A program made the position numbers and the translations under genes. Shown here piece after piece: positions 1-5,842 of a stretch of 6,622 bases of DNA (position 1 is the stretch's first letter; each line of letters starts with the position of its first letter). This DNA is from an uncultured Bacilli bacterium (GTDB taxonomy: Bacteria > Bacillota_I > Bacilli_A > RF39 > UBA660). Below the pieces are notes generated by a model. The model had not been told where the DNA came from, ran no database searches, and saw only the letters and a list, made by a program, of their open reading frames with translations. The stretch covers positions 1 through 6,622 of the forward strand of contig CALVVD010000056.1 in assembly GCA_944363745.1 (NCBI GenBank). Reading direction: 5' to 3'.

Positions 1-383
1 GAAGCTCTTCCTACTATTACAGAGTCCCCTTCTTCACTAATTTCCTTAATAATCTCTGCTTGTTTAATTATAGAATCTTTCTCTACATCTAAAGATAAAT
101 AATATCTATATAACTCTTTCTTATTATTAGTAGTTAAAGAATGTTTAAGAGCATATTCTTTCATTTCCTCTTTATCATAGAAATTAAGACCCAATCTATC
201 TGCAACTTTTCTACCTATTTCTTTACCATTAGTACCATGTTCACGAGAAATAGTAATAATTAGCTTCTTAGCAGATTCAATAATATTAGATTTCCTAAGA
301 ATAGATATTTTCTCTTTATAAGTTTTCTTTAAAATAAAGAATGAAATAAATGCCGTTAATATTTCTGCAATAGGAAATGCCCA
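1..383 (-). pseudogene. Cytidylate-kinase-like C-terminal domain of the MATE fusion, separated by an in-frame TAG; runs off the left edge
   Basis: This is the continuation of the MATE reading frame beyond the TAG at 384-386, open for 127 codons without another stop. The first residues (WAFPIAEILTAF) complete the last MATE membrane helix. A basic linker follows, then a nucleotide-kinase start: LIITISREHGTNGKEIGRK, a glycine-rich P-loop variant, then ADRLGLNFYDKEEM and finally GDSVIVGRA at the window edge. These motifs match the cytidylate kinase-like family (Cytidylate_kin2, PF13189) as I know it; family members are predicted to bind nucleotides, but the substrate in such fusions is not known to me. 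The first in-frame ATG after the TAG (162-164) lies beyond the P-loop, so re-initiation there could not give a complete kinase. It is expressed only if TAG is read through, or if TAG is a sequence error. Family assignment is good; pseudogene status is uncertain. Confidence 0.75.
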
Positions 384-1670
384 CTATACTATGTTAATTA
401 CATTATCTGATAAAGTAAAGACATAGACAATTGGAAAGACAAAGATAACTAGTCTAAGTAATGATATTATTAAAGGTTTAAGAGCATATCCTAAAGCTTG
501 TAACACACCTTGAATTGCAACGGAAACCCCCATAAAGATATAGCCAATACTTGCAATTCTTAAAGCCATAGTACAAGTTGTAATAATCTCTTCTGTAACA
601 TCTCCTGTTAAGCCAAATAAATTAGATAAAGGACGGGCGAATAGTTCAAAAAGAACTGTTATAACAAGTGTTACAATTAAAGTATCAACAATACCATATT
701 TAATACAGTCTTTTGATCTTTCCTTATCTTTCATACCGTAGTTAAATGATAAAATAGATATTATGGTATTAGAAAGTCCAAATGAAGCGAATAAAGCGAT
801 TTGTTGAATCTTATAATAAATACCAAATGAACCAACTAAAACTACTGGGTCAGCTTTAGAAATACCTAAAATTGCATTAACTCCTGCCATCATAACAGCA
901 AGTAAGCCTTGCATAAGAGCAGCGGATACTCCGATACTATAAATTTCTTTAATTATACTTGTATCAAGTTTAATATATTTAACACTGCCATCTATTTCTT
1001 TATTCATAGCATAATGGAAAACCATCGCAAGTATTAAAGAGACAAACTGTCCTATAATAGTAGCCCAAGCTGCCCCTGCTACTCCCATACCTAAAGGAAA
1101 AATAAAGACATAGTCTAAAACAATATTAGTTAATGCCCCACTTATCTGAGCAATAGTAGATAACATTGTTTTACCAGTTGACTGTAAAAATCTTTCATAA
1201 ACAGTATAACCAATTGAACCCAATGAGAAACAACAACATATTTTTAAGTAAGTTGTTCCCATCTCTATTACTTCACTATTACCTCCTGCAAATAAAGATA
1301 TAAACCATCTTGATCCAAATAGTCCAAATAATAAGAATACTATAAAGATAACTATACCAAGGATAATACCATTACCTGCTACTCTATTGGCTTTTTCTTT
1401 CTCATTCTCACCTAGAGTGCGAGCAAGTAAAGCATTAAGACCTACACCAGTTCCAACACCCACTGCAATAATTAATATTTGAATTGGAAATGCTAAAGTT
1501 AAAGCTTGATTAGCTAGGGCTCCTTTTGCACCCATATTAGTAACAAAGACACTATCAACTACATTGTATAAAGCTTGAAGTATCATTGAAACTATCATTG
1601 GCAAACCCATTTTCCAGAATAACTTCTTCATAGAGGTATCTGCCATTTTGTTTGTTTTCACATCACTCAT
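384..1670 (-). CDS. MATE-family multidrug/cation efflux transporter (MepA/NorM-like), ended early by TAG in its last helix
   Basis: A 428-residue polytopic membrane protein of the MATE superfamily, which exports cationic drugs or metabolites in exchange for Na+ or H+. Seen in the sequence: the N-terminal GLPMIVSMILQALYNVVDS segment (about 22-40), the ALLARTLGENEKEKANR loop (about 80-96), two similar six-helix halves, and a second-half SFGIYYKIQQIALFASFG segment. The start ATG is preceded at 5 nt by AAGAGGG. The frame stops at TAG (384-386), exactly where family members usually have a conserved tryptophan (VW.AFPIAE). One G-to-A change from TGG would create it, and the frame then continues into a kinase-like domain. 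The truncated protein lacks half of the final helix. A transcription-terminator-like hairpin lies in the leader. Family is certain; the substrate is unknown. Confidence 0.9.
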   Translation of the reverse strand: MSDVKTNKMADTSMKKLFWKMGLPMIVSMILQALYNVVDSVFVTNMGAKGALANQALTLAFPIQILIIAVGVGTGVGLNALLARTLGENEKEKANRVAGNGIILGIVIFIVFLLFGLFGSRWFISLFAGGNSEVIEMGTTYLKICCCFSLGSIGYTVYERFLQSTGKTMLSTIAQISGALTNIVLDYVFIFPLGMGVAGAAWATIIGQFVSLILAMVFHYAMNKEIDGSVKYIKLDTSIIKEIYSIGVSAALMQGLLAVMMAGVNAILGISKADPVVLVGSFGIYYKIQQIALFASFGLSNTIISILSFNYGMKDKERSKDCIKYGIVDTLIVTLVITVLFELFARPLSNLFGLTGDVTEEIITTCTMALRIASIGYIFMGVSVAIQGVLQALGYALKPLIISLLRLVIFVFPIVYVFTLSDNVINIV

Positions 1671-1675
1671 AAAAT

Positions 1676-1684
1676 CCCTCTTTC
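1676..1684 (-). promoter_or_regulatory. Ribosome binding site of the MATE gene
   Basis: On the minus strand GAAAGAGGG sits 5 nt before the ATG at 1670. This supports that start codon. Confidence 0.7.
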
Positions 1685-1701
1685 TATTATTTTTGTTAGC
1701 T

Positions 1702-1743
1702 AAAGAAAAAAACGTAAGCCCAAGAGTGTTTGGACTTACGTTT
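1702..1743 (-). terminator. Rho-independent terminator hairpin in the MATE leader (possible attenuator)
   Basis: On the minus strand AAACGTAAGTCCAA (1743-1730), a 6-nt loop ACACTC, and TTGGGCTTACGTTT (1723-1710) form a 14-bp stem with a single U-G pair. A tract of seven T, then CTTT, follows directly (to about 1702). There is no T tract on the plus-strand side, so it acts leftward. It lies only about 32 nt before the MATE start codon. It either ends transcription coming from the ORF6N gene, or acts as an attenuator in the MATE leader if the promoter lies upstream of it. I see no riboswitch aptamer in the short stretch ahead of it. Confidence 0.75.
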
Positions 1744-1763
1744 ATAACCGCTCAACAGTACTT

Positions 1764-1793
1764 ATTTTAACACTTTTTAATTTTTTTTGTAAG
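1764..1793 (-). promoter_or_regulatory. Possible MATE promoter upstream of the hairpin
   Basis: An extended -10-like TGTTAAAAT lies at 1772-1764. The only -35 candidate is weak (CTTACA at 1793-1788, 18-nt spacer), inside an A/T-rich tract. If used, transcription would begin near 1757 and the terminator hairpin would be within the leader. AT richness makes chance matches likely. Confidence 0.3.
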
Positions 1794-1828
1794 AATTTTT
1801 TTTAATTTTTTTATATTGTCTTTTACTC

Positions 1829-1855
1829 TTCAAGGTTTCAAATTGAAACCTTGAA
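1829..1855. repeat. Palindrome site 1 (13-bp arms, centre A/T), downstream of the ORF6N gene
   Basis: A perfect inverted repeat: left arm TTCAAGGTTTCAA (1829-1841), single central base at 1842, right arm TTGAAACCTTGAA (1843-1855). It differs from the site inside the ORF6N gene at two positions per arm (TTTC in place of TCCC), with matching changes in the opposite arm, so symmetry is conserved. In minus-strand register it would read FQFETLK, similar to the SQLGTLK block of the ORF6N gene, but no ORF6N-like coding sequence flanks it. No T tract follows on either strand, so it is not a typical terminator. Confidence 0.85.
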
Positions 1856-1886
1856 TTCTTCCGTTTTTAATACTATATAATTGGCC

Positions 1887-1901
1887 ATCACAATTTGTGA
1901 T
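1887..1901. repeat. Palindrome site 4 (7-bp arms, centre T/A), downstream of the ORF6N gene
   Basis: A perfect short inverted repeat: ATCACAA (1887-1893), one central base, TTGTGAT (1895-1901). It shares only the CAA-N-TTG core and centre geometry with the other three sites. It lies 26 nt past the ORF6N stop codon. Membership of the family is less sure than for the long-armed sites, since a 7-bp arm can occur by chance in AT-rich DNA. Confidence 0.5.
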
Positions 1902-1926
1902 ATTCAATAATTTTTATTTAAAGTTA

Positions 1927-2796
1927 TTATTCTAACTTATCTAACAAGTTCTCTAAAATCTCTTTACTTTCTATTTTAGTAATTGCAAAACACCTCTTAC
2001 CTAAATCCTTAAAACTAGCTCCAGAGTGAAATAAAATTTTCTTATCTAAAATGATAAATCTATCGTGAAATGAGTTATTAACTACTAAAGTAACATTATT
2101 ATACTGTTCTTTATATTTTTCATAATCTATATTGTTATACTTATTAGTAATAAGAGTAACTTTTCTATTAGTTTTAGATAATATATCTAGTATATTTTTA
2201 TCTATATAATTATCTATTATAATGATACTGCCTAAAGCTTTATCAAATATTTTAAGCATAAGAGAATAAGCGTCATATATTTGTCCTTCAAAAAAGATAT
2301 GATTATTTTTATCTTTAAAGCCAGAAAATGCATTCTCTAATAAGTCTATTCTTTTAGAATCTTTTAATACTAAGTCATTTATATACTTTTGGTCAATTAG
2401 ATTAGTTGAAATATATTTTCTCATCGCTACAAAAGCATCCATTATCCTTATACTTACTTCTTCAGCAACAGGGGTTCTAAGTATAGTTGCAAGCATTGCG
2501 ACTCCTTGTTCTGTAAAAGCATATGGCAAATATTTAACATTATGTCCTCTGCCTTTCAAGGTCCCAAGTTGGGACCTTGAAAACATCCTTGCTTCTTCCT
2601 CAGTTAACCTAAACATAAACCTTTCTGGAAATCTATTGATATGTCGCTTAACCGCTAAATTAATAGTCTTAGTTCCGTTTTTACATTTATAAAGTTTAGC
2701 CAAGTCACTATCAAGCATCACTTGTTTTCCTCTAATCTCATAAATCATGTTTTCAATTTTAATATCTTCTTTTTCTATTAAATCGTTTATAAGCAT
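1927..2796 (-). CDS. ORF6N-domain DNA-binding protein with PLD-like C-terminal domain
   Basis: A predicted cytoplasmic protein of 289 residues. Residues about 17-103 form an ORF6N domain (PF10543, the phage/virus KilA-N-type DNA-binding group): IRGKQVMLDSDLAKLY, then RFPERFMFRLTEEE, then YLPYAFTEQGVAML (89-102). Residues about 165-289 (IFFEGQIYDAYSL, IIIIDNYID, FHDRFIILD, HSGASFKDLGKRCF) resemble the PLD-like half found in many ORF6N proteins. HDR replaces the canonical HxK, so catalysis is doubtful. ORF6N proteins are common in phages and mobile DNA and are thought to regulate or bind DNA; no function is proven here. I chose the ATG at 2796, which has AAAGAGG two nt before it. A TTG at 2808 gives 293 aa but has no ribosome binding site; the ATG at 2748 is another candidate. 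The codons for SRSQLGTLK (73-81) form a perfect palindrome, and related palindromes flank the gene. It occupies the place after ftsW where dcw clusters often carry murG. Confidence 0.88.
   Translation of the reverse strand: MLINDLIEKEDIKIENMIYEIRGKQVMLDSDLAKLYKCKNGTKTINLAVKRHINRFPERFMFRLTEEEARMFSRSQLGTLKGRGHNVKYLPYAFTEQGVAMLATILRTPVAEEVSIRIMDAFVAMRKYISTNLIDQKYINDLVLKDSKRIDLLENAFSGFKDKNNHIFFEGQIYDAYSLMLKIFDKALGSIIIIDNYIDKNILDILSKTNRKVTLITNKYNNIDYEKYKEQYNNVTLVVNNSFHDRFIILDKKILFHSGASFKDLGKRCFAITKIESKEILENLLDKLE
2554..2582. repeat. Palindrome site 2 (14-bp arms, centre G/C), inside the ORF6N coding sequence
   Basis: A perfect inverted repeat: TTTCAAGGTCCCAA (2554-2567), single centre base 2568, TTGGGACCTTGAAA (2569-2582). 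On the coding strand it encodes SRSQLGTLK of the ORF6N domain, the centre being the first base of the leucine codon. A 14-bp perfect arm inside a coding sequence is not explained by amino acid constraint alone and recurs in modified form in both flanks of the gene. Confidence 0.9.
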
Positions 2797-2798
2797 AA

Positions 2799-2805
2799 CC
2801 TCTTT
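2799..2805 (-). promoter_or_regulatory. Ribosome binding site bearing on the ORF6N start
   Basis: AAAGAGG on the minus strand ends 2 nt before the ATG at 2796, an unusually short spacing. It would lie inside the coding sequence if the upstream TTG at 2808 were used. It therefore favours the ATG, without settling the matter. Confidence 0.45.
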
Positions 2806-2821
2806 CAATATATTATTTTAA

Positions 2822-2876
2822 ATACTTATTCTATTAATTTTAAAGTCCCAACTTGGGATTTTAAAATTATAAGTAT
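2822..2876. repeat. Palindrome site 3 (17-bp inner arms plus 7-bp outer arms, centre C/G), upstream of the ORF6N gene
   Basis: Inner arms at 2835-2851 and 2853-2869 pair around centre base 2852, with the core AAAGTCCCAA / TTGGGATTTT and one G-T mismatch. Outer arms ATACTTA (2822-2828) and TAAGTAT (2870-2876) pair again outside a one-sided 6-nt bulge. It fills most of the interval between the ftsW stop and the ORF6N start, just downstream of a TATAAT. It could be an operator for the ORF6N gene or an RNA hairpin at the end of the ftsW transcript. No T tract follows, so a classical terminator is unlikely. In minus-strand register the core reads SQVGTLK. Confidence 0.85.
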
Positions 2877-2883
2877 CTCTATT

Positions 2884-2889
2884 ATTATA
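2884..2889 (-). promoter_or_regulatory. Possible -10 box for the ORF6N gene
   Basis: A perfect TATAAT on the minus strand lies in the ftsW-ORF6N intergenic region, but I find no convincing -35 at the right distance. If used, transcription would start near 2877, at the edge of palindrome site 3, which would then sit as an operator over the start point. The region is very AT-rich, so the match may be chance. Confidence 0.3.
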
Positions 2890-2897
2890 ATATACCA

Positions 2898-3992
2898 TTA
2901 CTGATTATTTTTTTTCGCAATATTAAGAAGAATTCCTACACTTAATAAACTTATTAAAAGTGAACTTCCTCCATAAGATAAGAAAGGTAAGGTAACTCCA
3001 GTTACAGGTATTAAGCCTATTACTACTGCAAGATTCATTAAGGCTTGAAATAGTATTTGAAAGACAAGACCAAAAGCTAAGTACTTGGCAAATAAATCAT
3101 TGGACTTCAAAGCTATCTTTACACCAAAGTATAGAAGTAAGAAGAAAAGAAATGCTATAAGAATCGCTCCCACTACCCCAAACTCTTCACAGATTATTGA
3201 AAAGATAAAGTCTGTTTGGGGTTCAGGTAAATAAAAGTGTTTTTGTCTTGAATTTAAGAAACCTGTTCCAAGTAGTCCCCCTGGCCCTATCGCATATAAA
3301 GACTGGATTATTTGAAAGCCTGTACCTAATGGATCACTCCAAGGGTCTAAAAATGATGTTATTCTATCCATACGATAAGGTGCTATGGCAATAAGTATTA
3401 CAACCCCTATTACTCCTATTACTCCTAGGATATAGAAGAACTTCATATTAACTCCGGCGATAAAAAGTAAGGCAATAATTGAGACCATTAAAACTAAACC
3501 TGTACCTAAATCAGGTTGTAACATGATAAGACCAAAAGCAAGACAAGCGATTCCTAGTATAGGAATAACACCTTTCTTATAACTCTTTAAAAACTTATTA
3601 CTATTAACTAAGTATTTACTAGTAAATATTATTAATGCTAGCTTTATAAACTCACTAGGTTGTACACCAAATGGTCCTATTCCAAACCAACTACGACTAC
3701 CATTTCTAATACTACCTATCCCTGGTATTAAAACTAAAATTAATAATAAAAAGCAAATACCTAAGATGATATTTGCCTTCTTAAAATAGATATTATAATC
3801 TATCTTACTAACTATATACATTATTATAAATCCTATTACTGTAAATAATGCTTGTTGCTTCACATAGTGAAAACTATCATGAAACTTATACTCGGCCCAA
3901 ATACTTGAAGCTGAATATATCATTATAAGTCCAAATGTTACTAAGAGTATTACTGTGATTAATAAAGGCAAACCATAACCTTTCTTCTTCAT
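2898..3992 (-). CDS. ftsW: Peptidoglycan glycosyltransferase FtsW (SEDS family)
   Basis: A 364-residue, roughly ten-helix inner membrane SEDS protein that polymerises lipid II into glycan strands at the division septum together with a class B PBP. Signature segments are all present: NGSRSWFGIGPFGVQPSEF (about 97-115), LQPDLGTG (158-165) with the catalytic-site aspartate D161, RITSFLDPWSDPLGTGFQ (about 210-227), LPEPQTDFIFS (255-265) and GVTLPFLSYGGSS (332-344). The length is usual for the family. Presence beside mraY and a division-type PBP favours FtsW (or the sporulation paralogue SpoVE) over RodA. The ATG has AAAGAG upstream, overlapping the end of mraY, and the genes are only 14 nt apart, so they are probably cotranscribed and translationally coupled. 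No typical terminator follows; a long palindrome does. Confidence 0.95.
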   Translation of the reverse strand: MKKKGYGLPLLITVILLVTFGLIMIYSASSIWAEYKFHDSFHYVKQQALFTVIGFIIMYIVSKIDYNIYFKKANIILGICFLLLILVLIPGIGSIRNGSRSWFGIGPFGVQPSEFIKLALIIFTSKYLVNSNKFLKSYKKGVIPILGIACLAFGLIMLQPDLGTGLVLMVSIIALLFIAGVNMKFFYILGVIGVIGVVILIAIAPYRMDRITSFLDPWSDPLGTGFQIIQSLYAIGPGGLLGTGFLNSRQKHFYLPEPQTDFIFSIICEEFGVVGAILIAFLFFLLLYFGVKIALKSNDLFAKYLAFGLVFQILFQALMNLAVVIGLIPVTGVTLPFLSYGGSSLLISLLSVGILLNIAKKNNQ

Positions 3993-4006
3993 CTAATCAC
4001 TCTTTT

Positions 4007-4987
4007 CTATAACCATACTCCAAAAATAATGCCACCCATCGCAAGAAACAAACCAAAGACTACAAATAATTTAACAATATCAGTCTCTTGCCAACCAAGT
4101 TTTTCAAAATGATGATGTAGTGGTGTCATTAAGAATAACTTTTTATGAAAGAATCTTAACCAAAATACTTGTAAGATAACTGATAATGTTTCGATTACGA
4201 ATACTCCTGCTACTACAAGTAGTGTAAGTTCTCTATGGGTAAGAATGGCAACTGCACCCATAACACCACCAAGGGCAAGAGATCCAGTATCGCCCATAAA
4301 TACTTTAGCAGGATGGGTATTAAATACTAAGAAACCAATTAGGGAACCTACTAATACTAAACAGAATATTCCAATATCTTCAAAGCCTACCACAAAAGAA
4401 ATAAGGGCAAAGGCAATAAAGGCAACGGCAGATAAACTACCGGCAAGGCCATCTAATCCATCTGTAAGGTTAACAGCATTAGATGCCCCAATTAAGATAA
4501 ATAATATAAATAATCCATATAACCAAGTAAGTTCTATATCAATACCAAGAGTACCTACTACAAAAGATGTCTGTCCGCCATTTTTCATATAAATATAGAA
4601 AAATATGGTTGAAATAATTACTTGTCCTAAAAGTTTTTGATAAGTAGTAAGTCCTTCGTTGTTATGTTTTTTTAGTGATAAAAAATCATCTAAAAATCCA
4701 ATAATTGCAAAGCCTAAAAAAACCACTAAAACTATCGCTATATTATCAGAATAAGGTATTTTATCTGTAATTAATAATCCTATAGTAATTAAAACAGTAG
4801 GAATAATAAAGATTAATCCTCCCATTGTAGGAGTACCTTCTTTCATTCTATGAGAGTATCCTACATAACTACTTATTCTTTGTCCTACTTTTAACTTTCT
4901 TAAAAGAGGTAAAAGTATAAGACCTAAAACGACACTAAATAAAAATCCCACCATAATTGCAAATACTGCTTTTGTAAGTAATAACAT
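4007..4987 (-). CDS. mraY: Phospho-N-acetylmuramoyl-pentapeptide transferase MraY
   Basis: A 326-residue integral membrane enzyme that transfers phospho-MurNAc-pentapeptide from UDP to undecaprenyl phosphate, making lipid I. Diagnostic motifs: KEGTPTMGG (49-57), the Mg-binding FLDD (98-101), NLTDGLDG (173-180), FNTHPAKVFMGDTGS (222-236) with catalytic-site aspartate D233, and the C-terminal TPLHHHFEKLGW (288-299). The length is standard and ten membrane helices are expected. The ATG is preceded at good spacing by AGAAAGAGGCG. A strong extended -10 lies just upstream, so mraY-ftsW probably form their own transcription unit within the dcw cluster. murE, commonly just upstream in Bacillota, and murD, commonly between mraY and spoVE/ftsW, are missing from these positions. 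Confidence 0.97.
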   Translation of the reverse strand: MLLLTKAVFAIMVGFLFSVVLGLILLPLLRKLKVGQRISSYVGYSHRMKEGTPTMGGLIFIIPTVLITIGLLITDKIPYSDNIAIVLVVFLGFAIIGFLDDFLSLKKHNNEGLTTYQKLLGQVIISTIFFYIYMKNGGQTSFVVGTLGIDIELTWLYGLFILFILIGASNAVNLTDGLDGLAGSLSAVAFIAFALISFVVGFEDIGIFCLVLVGSLIGFLVFNTHPAKVFMGDTGSLALGGVMGAVAILTHRELTLLVVAGVFVIETLSVILQVFWLRFFHKKLFLMTPLHHHFEKLGWQETDIVKLFVVFGLFLAMGGIIFGVWL

Positions 4988-4995
4988 GACTTATC

Positions 4996-5006
4996 GCCTC
5001 TTTCTC
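4996..5006 (-). promoter_or_regulatory. Ribosome binding site of mraY
   Basis: AGAAAGAGGCG on the minus strand lies about 8 nt before the ATG at 4987. With the -10 box just upstream, the mRNA leader would be only about 18 nt and start close to this site. Confidence 0.6.
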
Positions 5007-5011
5007 AAAGT

Positions 5012-5020
5012 ATTATAGCA
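5012..5020 (-). promoter_or_regulatory. Extended -10 promoter of mraY-ftsW
   Basis: The minus strand has TGCTATAAT, a perfect extended -10 (TGn plus consensus TATAAT), 24 nt before the mraY start codon. The 17-nt-spaced -35 position shows only a weak match, which extended -10 promoters tolerate. It implies that mraY-ftsW can be expressed independently of the PBP and the unknown gene upstream. Confidence 0.6.
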
Positions 5021-5107
5021 TAAGTATTTTTGTTATTCTACATATATTTTTCTATTTTACTTTCTCTTGTCATTAAATTTTATGATAAATATTTAAAATT
5101 AGACTAA

Positions 5108-5836
5108 TTATATTTTTTTTACTAAATTGTGAAAGTTCTCACTTGAATTATAGTAGCCTGCCATTTCTACTAGCTTAGTTGGGTCATCATCACTAGATAT
5201 ATTCTTTTTTATAAATTCTTCTATTTGTCTTGCTCCTGCCATACCATCTGGTAAGTAAACACTACACCATTCTTTTTCAGTTAAACCCATCGTACAGATT
5301 TTTTTGCCTTCTTTAGAATAATAATTTACTAGTTCGTTAATAGATCTATCATCAACAGAGAAATGAACATTATTAGAACTATATACAATAAAAGGTCTAC
5401 CATAAGTACCATCTAAAGTAAAAGTTTTATTAATAACTGTATCAAACAATTTTAATCTAAATATATGTGCCTTTGTTGTCAAACTTTCTTCTAAAAAACT
5501 TTTATCAAATTTATATACTTTCTCATAAATAGGATGGAGATTTATACTTGTTAATATTATTCCTTTATAAAAATCAGCATTATCAGGAGAAGGGAATACT
5601 TTATAATCATAGATATATCTATCCTCATCAAATTTATAAGCTTTTAAGGAAAATTTTGACTCATTAACATTAAAGTCAGTATAATACTTTCTTTTATTAA
5701 GTTTTATTAAGTAATTCGTATCTGCTATAATGCCACTTGTAGGTTCATTATTTTTTATAAAGTCTTGTAATCTTTTATACCTTTCTTTTTCTTGTTTTAT
5801 AAGTTCGAATGTTCTATCACCAATATTTCTCTTCAT
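5108..5836 (-). CDS. Protein of unknown function between PBP and mraY
   Basis: I do not recognise this 242-residue protein. It has no signal peptide or membrane segment. It is rich in Lys, Asp, Tyr and Phe, with a helical charged N-terminus (RTFELIKQEKERYKRLQDFI) followed by what looks like mixed alpha/beta sequence with many aromatic residues (KYYTDF, DEDRYIYDYKVF, YGRPFIVYSSNNVHFSV), and a C-terminal part with EKEWCSVYLPDGMAGARQIEEF. I chose the ATG at 5836 because AAAGGTG stands exactly 6 nt upstream. The alternative GTG at 5845 lies inside that ribosome binding site and would add three residues. It starts 56 nt after the PBP stop with no terminator seen, so it is probably cotranscribed with the PBP, and it is followed by the mraY promoter. 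The position suggests a cargo gene or lineage-specific cell envelope/division factor; that is inference only. Confidence 0.8.
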   Translation of the reverse strand: MKRNIGDRTFELIKQEKERYKRLQDFIKNNEPTSGIIADTNYLIKLNKRKYYTDFNVNESKFSLKAYKFDEDRYIYDYKVFPSPDNADFYKGIILTSINLHPIYEKVYKFDKSFLEESLTTKAHIFRLKLFDTVINKTFTLDGTYGRPFIVYSSNNVHFSVDDRSINELVNYYSKEGKKICTMGLTEKEWCSVYLPDGMAGARQIEEFIKKNISSDDDPTKLVEMAGYYNSSENFHNLVKKI

Positions 5837-5842
5837 ATTTAT

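Noticed and set aside
2797..2808. TTG at 2808 as the start of the ORF6N protein
   Set aside because: There is no ribosome binding site upstream of the TTG, and the only purine-rich element (AAAGAGG) lies inside the four extra codons, so the ATG at 2796 is preferred, though not certain.
1829..2876. The palindromes as a CRISPR array or as inverted ends of an insertion sequence
   Set aside because: Spacing is irregular (hundreds of bases), one copy lies inside a gene, there are no spacers, and no transposase or target duplication is visible. Each unit is itself a complete palindrome.
4245..4592. Plus-strand open frame of 115 codons
   Set aside because: It lies wholly opposite mraY, whose frame is supported by all family motifs. 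The translation is low-complexity and the frame has no ribosome binding site, so it is an antisense shadow.
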